Both the position numbers and the translations under genes were made by a program. Shown piece after piece: positions 1 through 4,184 of a DNA stretch of 5,082 bases (positions are counted from its first letter, which is position 1; each line of letters starts with the position of its first letter). Where the stretch lies: assembly GCA_902803245.1 (NCBI GenBank), contig CADCPJ010000139.1:1-5082 (forward strand), given 5' to 3'. This DNA comes from an uncultured Lachnospiraceae bacterium (GTDB taxonomy: Bacteria; Bacillota; Clostridia; Lachnospirales; Lachnospiraceae). The notes beneath the pieces are model-generated. The model saw only the letters and a list, made by a program, of their open reading frames with translations, did no database searches and was not told the DNA's origin.

Positions 1-1
1 A

Positions 2-898
2 GGAATCCGAAGCACCGGGGCGGAAGTGGAGATGGTCCGCTTAAAGAACGCGACCTATGAGATGATGGAGGAGTATGACCTGGTCGGTTTCGGCACCCCT
101 GTTTGGAAAGCGGACACTCCAAACATGCATCATTTTATCGACCGCATGCCAAACCAGAACGGAAAGCACTGTTTTGCGTTCAACACGCACGGGACACTGC
201 CTCACCTGTACTTTCCGATCGTCATTCCGAACCTGAAAAACCACGGGCTGCTGCCCCTCGGCTATAAGGGCTGGTATGCCGACGTCAACATGCCGGGTAT
301 GCCGAAGCCGTATTACACGCACGGACATCTCGACGAGACCGACCTAAAGGAGGCCTTTGAATTCGGCGCCGAGATGGCGGTCAATTCCGGAAAGGTCCGC
401 GCGGGGGATGTGTCCGTCATCTATCCTGACCCGGAGATCAATGACAAGGTGACGGAGCAGGCGCTCCTGTGCTCCAATATGCTGCTGTGCCCCACGAACC
501 CGCAGGGCGCATTTTACAGGAATCCGGAGAAATGCCGCTACCCGAAGTGTCACGTCTGCATGGACAACTGCATGATGGGGTACATCGACCTCTCCGCTGA
601 TCCGCCGCGCTTCGGGAACCGGGGCTATCAGTGCGACGACTGCCACGAGTGCTCCTACTGCTTCATGATCTGCCCGTTTGGAGCTGTTGAGAACAGCGAT
701 CCCGAACAGTTTGAGAGGGAGAAAGGGATCCGGCATTACAACTTTGAGGTGATGCTGGACCGGGACGAGGCCGAGGGGACGTTCCGCAGGCTGATCCCGG
801 TTGAGGAGGTCGGCTTTGACACGCCCTACGTCTACTGGCATCCCGAGCGCCCCTACCTGAAGGTACCGAAGGAGGACCACGACCTGGACGGGGAATGA
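2..898 (+). CDS. EFR1-like flavodoxin-ferredoxin fusion protein (5' partial)
   Basis: The reading frame is open to the left edge, so the start lies outside the window; an internal GTG at 26 is not a credible start because the frame continues upstream with fold-like sequence (IRSTGAEVEMV). The visible 298 residues begin within a flavodoxin-like domain (DLVGFGTPVW, then FNTHGT, a pattern typical of FMN-binding loops). A cysteine-rich ferredoxin-like module follows: Cys at visible residues 178, 183, 186, 190 (C-x4-C-x2-C-x3-C) and 211, 214, 217, 220, 224 (C-x2-C-x2-C-x2-C-x3-CP). This can hold two [4Fe-4S] clusters, although the first motif is not canonical. No membrane segments are seen, so it is probably a cytoplasmic electron carrier. 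The architecture matches EFR1-type proteins; the exact subfamily and partner are unknown. It could donate electrons to the ATPase/DCCP pair downstream (inference), but 322 bases of repeats and a hairpin separate them. Confidence 0.8.
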   Translation, partial: GIRSTGAEVEMVRLKNATYEMMEEYDLVGFGTPVWKADTPNMHHFIDRMPNQNGKHCFAFNTHGTLPHLYFPIVIPNLKNHGLLPLGYKGWYADVNMPGMPKPYYTHGHLDETDLKEAFEFGAEMAVNSGKVRAGDVSVIYPDPEINDKVTEQALLCSNMLLCPTNPQGAFYRNPEKCRYPKCHVCMDNCMMGYIDLSADPPRFGNRGYQCDDCHECSYCFMICPFGAVENSDPEQFEREKGIRHYNFEVMLDRDEAEGTFRRLIPVEEVGFDTPYVYWHPERPYLKVPKEDHDLDGE

Positions 899-934
899 GT
901 CCTGCCGCACAAAGCACATCGCTTCGTGGCGATC

Positions 935-1112
935 GCTGATCGATGGCTGCTGATCGATGGCTGCTGGCTGACGGCTGCTGATCGATGACTGCTGGCTGAC
1001 GGCTGCTGATCGATGACTGCTGGCTGACGGCTGCTGATCGATGGCTGCTGGCTGACGGCTGCTGATCGATGACTTCTGACTGACGATTGTAAACCGATGA
1101 CTGCAGCTTACG
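935..1112. repeat. 28-bp tandem repeat array (minisatellite)
   Basis: Five contiguous 28-bp units lie at 946-973, 974-1001, 1002-1029, 1030-1057 and 1058-1085. A decayed 27-nt unit follows (1086-1112), and an 11-nt partial unit precedes them (935-945). Units 2 and 3 are identical; units 1 and 4 differ from them by one base (A to G); unit 5 has two further changes. Each unit looks like two diverged 14-mers, GCTGCTGATCGATG and GCTGCTGGCTGACG in units 1 and 4, which suggests growth by duplication of a 14-mer. Every unit carries the palindrome ATCGAT and a GATC site. The + strand frames contain stops, and there are no spacers, so it is neither a coding repeat on this strand nor a CRISPR. Function is unknown; slippage expansion is the simplest origin. 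Confidence 0.93.
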
Positions 1113-1126
1113 ATGGTTAACTGATG

Positions 1127-1159
1127 AGGACGGTATCCGCTTGATGCGGGTGCCGTCCT
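1127..1159 (+). terminator. Strong GC-rich hairpin, possible terminator of the upstream gene
   Basis: Arms AGGACGGTATCCGC (1127-1140) and GCGGGTGCCGTCCT (1146-1159) pair over all 14 positions around the loop TTGAT. Two of the pairs are U-G wobbles in the + strand transcript and would be A-C mismatches in the - strand transcript, so the structure is built for + strand RNA. The sequence after the stem (GTGTTATGATTG) is only moderately T-rich and not a clean U-tract, so intrinsic termination may be weak. The position, after the flavodoxin-ferredoxin gene and the repeat array and just before the regulator promoter region, fits a boundary between two transcription units. Confidence 0.5.
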
Positions 1160-1168
1160 GTGTTATGA

Positions 1169-1198
1169 TTGTAACGGTTATTTTTTGAAAAACATAAC
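1169..1198 (+). promoter_or_regulatory. Possible sigma-A-type promoter of the regulator operon
   Basis: TTGTAA (1169-1174) matches four of six positions of the -35 consensus. CATAAC (1193-1198), 18 bases further on, matches four of six of the -10 consensus. Transcription would start near 1205, just before the Shine-Dalgarno site. Both boxes are imperfect, so the call rests mainly on position. The -10 box lies inside the right arm of the palindrome described separately, which would make binding there repressive. Confidence 0.35.
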
Positions 1199-1199
1199 G
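1176..1199. promoter_or_regulatory. ModE-type operator palindrome
   Basis: GTTAT (1177-1181) and ATAAC (1194-1198) form an inverted repeat separated by 12 bases. The inner T-run and A-run also pair, giving 9 complementary positions out of 11 across 1177-1198. The right end reads CATAACG. Half-site sequence and spacing resemble the Escherichia coli ModE operator in front of modA (GTTAT ... CATAACG, from memory). A further half-site GTTATG at 1162-1167 lies 15 bases upstream in direct orientation. Because the next gene (GTG at 1221) encodes a ModE-type DNA-binding protein, autoregulation through this site is the natural reading. The alternative, a weak AT-rich terminator followed by the T-run at 1201-1206, is less convincing. 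Confidence 0.6.
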
Positions 1200-1209
1200 C
1201 TTTTTTCCT

Positions 1210-1215
1210 GAGGTG
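1210..1215 (+). promoter_or_regulatory. Ribosome binding site for the ModE-like gene
   Basis: GAGGTG ends five bases before the GTG at 1221. It supports this GTG as the start, with the winged-helix fold beginning soon after it. Confidence 0.6.
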
Positions 1216-1220
1216 CGCAA

Positions 1221-1628
1221 GTGAACAGAATCGACGAATCAGGCATCACCGCCGGGGTCAAGCTGACCATACACAAGGAAGAGCGCTTCTTTGGGCCCGG
1301 CATCTGCGAGCTCCTCGAGAGAATCCGGGATACCGGCTCGATCCAGGCAGCGGCCATGGGCATGAACATGTCCTACACAAAGGCATGGAAGATCATAAAG
1401 CGCGCTGAGAAGGAGATGGGCGCGGACCTGATCATACGGGTCAGCGGGGGAAAAAACGGGGGAAGCTCGGCGCTGACCGAGGCCGGTATGAGAGCGGTAA
1501 AGAGCTTCCGGGAGATGGAGAAAGCGCTGTCCGTCGCGGCCGGTGAGCTCCTTAAGTCATACCGCGATGATTTTCTTCCGCCGCCGCCCGGCAAGGAACA
1601 GGAGAAAGGGGCAGACAGCAGCCTATGA
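1221..1628 (+). CDS. ModE-like winged-helix transcriptional regulator, single-domain
   Basis: The protein has 135 residues and starts at GTG. Residues about 10-115 match the N-terminal DNA-binding domain of ModE/LysR-type molybdenum regulators: a helix-turn-helix around residues 37-67 (TGSIQAAAMGMNMSYTKAW) and the wing signature SGGKNGGSSALTEAG at 75-89, comparable with the GGKGGGGAVLT of E. coli ModE. Full-length ModE is about 260 residues with two C-terminal TOBE (molybdate-binding) domains. Here the protein ends after a proline- and charge-rich tail (PPPPGKEQEKG), so there is no visible molybdate-binding module. It is cytoplasmic and binds DNA. The stop overlaps the next start (ATGA at 1625-1628), placing it as the first gene of the ATPase/DCCP unit. 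A ModE-type palindrome sits about 20 bases upstream, suggesting autoregulation. Whether it senses molybdate, another oxyanion or a partner protein cannot be read from the sequence. Confidence 0.88.
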   Translation: MNRIDESGITAGVKLTIHKEERFFGPGICELLERIRDTGSIQAAAMGMNMSYTKAWKIIKRAEKEMGADLIIRVSGGKNGGSSALTEAGMRAVKSFREMEKALSVAAGELLKSYRDDFLPPPPGKEQEKGADSSL

Positions 1629-2398
1629 GCGGCACATACGGAGTCGGGATTGATATCGGTTCCACCTGCGCGAAAACGGTTGGGATGAGCGCGGACGGGG
1701 AAATCATATGGCGGGATCTGAGGCCGACCGGCTGGAGCAGCGTGGAGACGGCGGAAGCGATCAGGAAGGACCTGCCTGATGTTTTGAAGGAAGGCAGCTC
1801 CGTGCGGTTTGTTGCAACCGGCTACGGACGCGTCTCGGTTCCCTACGCGGACAAGTGCGTGACGGAGATCAGCTGCCACGCGAAGGGAGCGGCCTTCATT
1901 TTCGGGACCGATACCCTGGAAGTGATCGACATCGGGGGCCAGGACACGAAACTGATCTCAGTCGCAAAGGGAGGGGTCCTGGAGTTTGCCATGAACGACA
2001 AGTGCTCCGCGGGCACGGGGAGGTTCCTTGAGGTGATGGCGAACCTTCTGTCCGTGACGCCCTCCGGCCTTTGCAGTATGGCGGAGAAGGGAAGTGAGAC
2101 GCGGATCAGCTCGCTTTGCACGGTATTTGCGGAGTCGGAGGTGATCAATCTCATCGGCCGGGGAACGCCGCGGGAAAACATAGCGTGGGCTGTCGTGGAC
2201 TCCATCGCGCAGAAGGTAAAGACCCAGGCCGGAAAGCTGGGCCCGGGAGAGGGGCCTTTGTATCTCACCGGCGGACTGTGCGACTTCCCCTTCGTGCGCT
2301 TAAGGCTCGGAAAGGCTTTCGGGCGGGAGGTGCTGACGCGGCCGGAGGCGCGGTTCGCGGGGGCATACGGCGCGGCCGTGTATGCGCTGGCCTTATAG
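1625..2398 (+). CDS. BadF/BcrA/HgdC-type ATPase, activator (reductase) of the double-cubane protein
   Basis: The product has 257 residues, the usual length of HgdC/YjiL-type activators. It shows the ASKHA-fold signatures in order: phosphate-1 loop GIDIGSTCAKT (8-18), phosphate-2 loop VIDIGGQDTK (100-109), NDKCSAGTGRFLE (124-136), SLCTVFAESEV (163-173), adenosine loop LTGG (214-217) and the C-terminal GAYGAAVYA. Cys127 and Cys165 sit where the homodimer-bridging [4Fe-4S] cluster ligands lie in the family. In known systems the dimer hydrolyses ATP and passes one electron at very low potential to a dehydratase or a double-cubane protein; here the partner is the gene at 2557. The start ATG overlaps the regulator stop, with a purine-rich stretch (1601-1611) slightly far upstream, so translational coupling is likely. 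The stop codon lies inside a 38-bp tandem duplication. Activation of a true 2-hydroxyacyl-CoA dehydratase is less likely because only one large partner gene is present. Confidence 0.92.
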   Translation: MSGTYGVGIDIGSTCAKTVGMSADGEIIWRDLRPTGWSSVETAEAIRKDLPDVLKEGSSVRFVATGYGRVSVPYADKCVTEISCHAKGAAFIFGTDTLEVIDIGGQDTKLISVAKGGVLEFAMNDKCSAGTGRFLEVMANLLSVTPSGLCSMAEKGSETRISSLCTVFAESEVINLIGRGTPRENIAWAVVDSIAQKVKTQAGKLGPGEGPLYLTGGLCDFPFVRLRLGKAFGREVLTRPEARFAGAYGAAVYALAL

Positions 2399-2468
2399 AT
2401 GCTTGTGGCGCGGCCGTGTATGCGCCGGCCTTGCAGATGCTTGCGGAACGGCTGCGTATTCTCCGGCC
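2369..2468. repeat. 38-bp tandem duplication at the 3' end of the ATPase gene
   Basis: Unit 1 (2369-2406) and unit 2 (2407-2444) match at 34 of 38 positions. A third decayed copy starts in register at 2445 and matches unit 2 at 18 of its first 24 bases, fading by about 2468. Unit 1 holds the last codons (GAAVYALAL) and the stop of the ATPase gene. Because 38 is not a multiple of three, the later copies lie downstream of the stop in other frames. The simplest reading is duplication of the gene tail into the intergenic space. Confidence 0.85.
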
Positions 2469-2556
2469 CTTTTAAAGAATTGAGCATAAGTCCCGGCTGC
2501 GGGAGCAGTCTGTGGGCTGCTGCATGATAAAGAAAACTCATGGAGGGAATGTACAA
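2469..2556 (+). other. Leader between ATPase and DCCP genes, with small hairpins
   Basis: This is the rest of the 158-base gap after the ATPase stop. Two short stems can form: TCCCG (2491-2495) with CGGGA (2500-2504) around GCTG, and AGCAG (2504-2508) with CTGCT (2517-2521). They share base 2504. Neither is followed by a T-run, so I do not call a terminator. I see no convincing promoter, and the ATPase and DCCP genes are probably co-transcribed. Confidence 0.35.
2542..2547 (+). promoter_or_regulatory. Ribosome binding site that fixes the DCCP start
   Basis: GGAGGG lies nine bases before the ATG at 2557. It favours this ATG over the in-frame GTG at 2512 and the ATG at 2524, which lack a site and would add an unlikely CC-rich leader. 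Confidence 0.8.
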
Positions 2557-3831
2557 ATGGCAGACTATGTGAAGATGTGGGAAAACCTGGGTATGGATCT
2601 TGAGAGCCATGACACGCTGTGTCAGGTTCTTCCCGTTGCGGTCGGCGACGTGTTCATGTCACAGGAAAACCGCCCGAAAGCCATGGACTTCTGGGATCTC
2701 GTCATCTCGGAAGTGCACGGCATCCGCCCGGCGGAGCTGATCGAGGAACAGAAAAAGGGGCGCAAGGTATTCGGCACGTTCTGCGTGTTCGTCCCGGACG
2801 AAGTCATCATCGCGGCGGACGGAATCGTGACCGGCCTGTGCGGCGGCTCCCAGTTCTGGGTTCCGGGCGGCGAGGCAGTGCTGCCGAAGAACACATGTCC
2901 GCTCATCAAGGCATCCGTCGGCGCGCGCCTCGGCCGGACATGTCCCTTCTTCCGGATCGCGGACGTATATGTCGGCGAGACCACCTGCGACGGAAAGAAA
3001 AAGGCGTACGAGATCCTTGGACAGGATGTGCCCATGTACATCATGGACGTTCCGCAGATGAAGCGCCCGAAGGACATTGTGAAATGGAAAGAGGAGATTG
3101 CTGACTTTGCCCTGAAGGTGGAGGAGATCACAGGAAACAAAGTGACCGTGGAGAAGCTCAAAGACGCCATCCGGATCATAAATGAAAAGAGAAAGGCGAT
3201 GAAGAGGGTCTACGACGCGAGACGGAGCGAGTGCCTCCCGATCTCCGGACGCGATGCGCTCCTCATGACCCAGATTTCATTTTTCGATGACCCGGAGCGC
3301 TGTGCAAAGATGTGCAACCGGCTGGCCGATGAACTCGAAGAGAGGATTCGGGATGGCGTGAGCGTTGTTCCCTCCGGCACAAAGAGGATACTTGTGACCG
3401 GTACGCCTCTGGCGGTTCCGAACTGGAAGCTGCACAACATCATCGAGACGAGCGGGGCAGCGGTCGTGTGCGAGGAGATGTGCACGGGAACCCGCTATTT
3501 CGAAAATCTCGTGGACGACAGCGGAGAGACCCTCGACGAGCTCTTCATGGCCCTCGCGGAGCGCTATATGAAGAACAACTGCGCCTGCTTTACTCCGAAT
3601 CCCGGGCGCATCCAGGATATCCTGCGCCTGGCGAAGGAATACAAGGCGGACGGCGTGATTGACTGCAGCCTGAAATTCTGCGGTCTCTACGACATCGAGA
3701 AGAAGTCGGTTGCGGAGGCCCTGAAAGCGGAAGGCATACCGGTTCTGTCGCTCGAGACGGACTACGAGGACTCCGATGCGGGACAGCTCAGAACCCGGAT
3801 CGAGGCCTTTGTGGAAATGCTGAACGGATGA
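2557..3831 (+). CDS. Double-cubane-cluster-type anaerobic reductase (2-hydroxyacyl-CoA dehydratase superfamily, YjiM-like)
   Basis: The protein has 424 residues from the ATG with a good ribosome binding site. The N-terminal half carries FGTFCVFVPDEVIIAADG (72-89), GLCGGSQFW (93-101), NTCPLIKASVGARLGRTCPFF (112-132) and VGETTCDGKKKAYE (139-152), the signature stretch I associate with double-cubane proteins. The C-terminal half has VCEEMCTGTRYFE (304-316), NCACFTPNPGR (341-351) and DCSLKFCGLYDIEK (369-382). Candidate cluster ligands are Cys76, 114, 129 and 144 plus Cys305/309, 342/344 and 370/375; six are expected, three per half. Classical dehydratases use two different large subunits; here one gene stands alone beside one activator, as in DCCP systems. 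Characterised DCCP carries an [8Fe-9S] cluster and, with its ATPase, reduces small molecules such as acetylene. The native substrate is unknown. No signal peptide or membrane segment is seen. The stop overlaps the next gene (ATGA). Confidence 0.87.
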   Translation: MADYVKMWENLGMDLESHDTLCQVLPVAVGDVFMSQENRPKAMDFWDLVISEVHGIRPAELIEEQKKGRKVFGTFCVFVPDEVIIAADGIVTGLCGGSQFWVPGGEAVLPKNTCPLIKASVGARLGRTCPFFRIADVYVGETTCDGKKKAYEILGQDVPMYIMDVPQMKRPKDIVKWKEEIADFALKVEEITGNKVTVEKLKDAIRIINEKRKAMKRVYDARRSECLPISGRDALLMTQISFFDDPERCAKMCNRLADELEERIRDGVSVVPSGTKRILVTGTPLAVPNWKLHNIIETSGAAVVCEEMCTGTRYFENLVDDSGETLDELFMALAERYMKNNCACFTPNPGRIQDILRLAKEYKADGVIDCSLKFCGLYDIEKKSVAEALKAEGIPVLSLETDYEDSDAGQLRTRIEAFVEMLNG

Positions 3832-4091
3832 GTGAACGCTATTACATATTATTTGAGAACTACGAGCAGGGGCTCGCTCTCCATGATCTTCTGGACGAAG
3901 CCGGTGTGATGAATCGGATTGCACCGGCTCCTTCCGCGGCCCGGGGCACTCTTTGCTGCGGCATGTCGCTTCTTGTCGGGCCGGATATGATTGACAGGGC
4001 GAAGGAAGTGATCTCAAGGGAGAATGCCGTATATCACAGCATTGTTTCCATGGAGAACCCGCTTCAGCCGATGCGGGACAGGTATTGCTGA
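3828..4091 (+). CDS. DUF3343 / putative Se/S-carrier-like protein
   Basis: This 87-residue protein resembles the DUF3343 (Se_S_carrier, PF11823) family: a beta-alpha start (YYILFENYEQGLALHDLL), a proline-rich link (IAPAPSAARG), and the conserved CG-x-SLL motif, here LCCGMSLLV, with adjacent Cys43 and Cys44. A helix follows (DMIDRAKEVI). It ends in RYC, so a third cysteine (Cys87) is the very last residue. Family members are proposed, not proven, to carry persulfide or selenium on the motif cysteine. The start overlaps the DCCP stop by ATGA and has no clear Shine-Dalgarno site, implying translational coupling and near-stoichiometric production with the DCCP. A cysteine desulfurase gene follows, a natural persulfide donor. 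An alternative role is as a small cluster-assembly chaperone for the DCCP. Confidence 0.85.
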   Translation: MSERYYILFENYEQGLALHDLLDEAGVMNRIAPAPSAARGTLCCGMSLLVGPDMIDRAKEVISRENAVYHSIVSMENPLQPMRDRYC

Positions 4092-4184
4092 AGAGCCCCT
4101 TGCGGGGACATTTTCATCAACGACTGCAATCGGAGACTGTGCCGGGACAAAACGGCATCTGCAGGCAGATAAGAGGAGAGGACA
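4092..4184 (+). other. Gap before the cysteine desulfurase gene, with short hairpins
   Basis: Three small stems are visible: CCCC/GGGG (4096-4099 with 4104-4107, loop TTGC) just after the DUF3343 stop, TGCCG/CGGCA (4140-4144 with 4153-4157), and ATCTG/CAGAT (4157-4161 with 4166-4170). The first is followed by ACATTTT and could slow transcription slightly, but it is too short for a confident terminator. The last ends three bases before the ribosome binding region of the next gene and could affect its translation. I see no convincing promoter, so read-through from the upstream genes is the default assumption. Confidence 0.3.
4173..4181 (+). promoter_or_regulatory. Ribosome binding site supporting a TTG start
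   Basis: GAGGAGAGG lies directly before the TTG at 4185; the AGGAG core (4174-4178) is six bases from it. This fixes the TTG as start, since the next ATG (4215) would remove the conserved IYLDNAATT motif. Confidence 0.8.

Noticed and set aside
935..1112. CRISPR array
   Set aside because: The 28-bp units are directly contiguous with no spacers and consist of two similar half-units; there are no cas genes in the window.
1160..1206. Intrinsic terminator formed by the AT-rich palindrome and following T-run
   Set aside because: The stem is almost all A-T with two mismatches, and it lies immediately before the ribosome site of the next gene; operator geometry explains it better.
663..1220. Open frame on the - strand through the repeat array (Ser/Gln/Ala-rich product)
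   Set aside because: Low-complexity translation of the 28-bp repeat that runs antisense into the well-supported flavodoxin-ferredoxin gene; no recognisable domain.
2116..2475. Alternative + frame open reading frame over the ATPase 3' end
   Set aside because: It overlaps the conserved ATPase frame, and its Gly/Arg/Ala-rich product resembles no family; a GC-rich frame shadow.
2512..2556. Extended DCCP start at GTG 2512
   Set aside because: There is no ribosome binding site before 2512, whereas GGAGGG precedes ATG 2557, and the added MGCCMIKKTHGGNVQ leader does not look like part of the family.
2557..3831. True 2-hydroxyacyl-CoA dehydratase or benzoyl-CoA reductase subunit
   Set aside because: Those enzymes need two different large subunits and usually have CoA-transferase or acyl-CoA genes nearby. 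Only one large subunit is present, and the GETTCDGKKK-type signature fits double-cubane proteins better.
3277..4017. Long - strand open frame opposite the DCCP and DUF3343 genes
   Set aside because: It is antisense to two family-supported genes and its translation has no recognisable motif.
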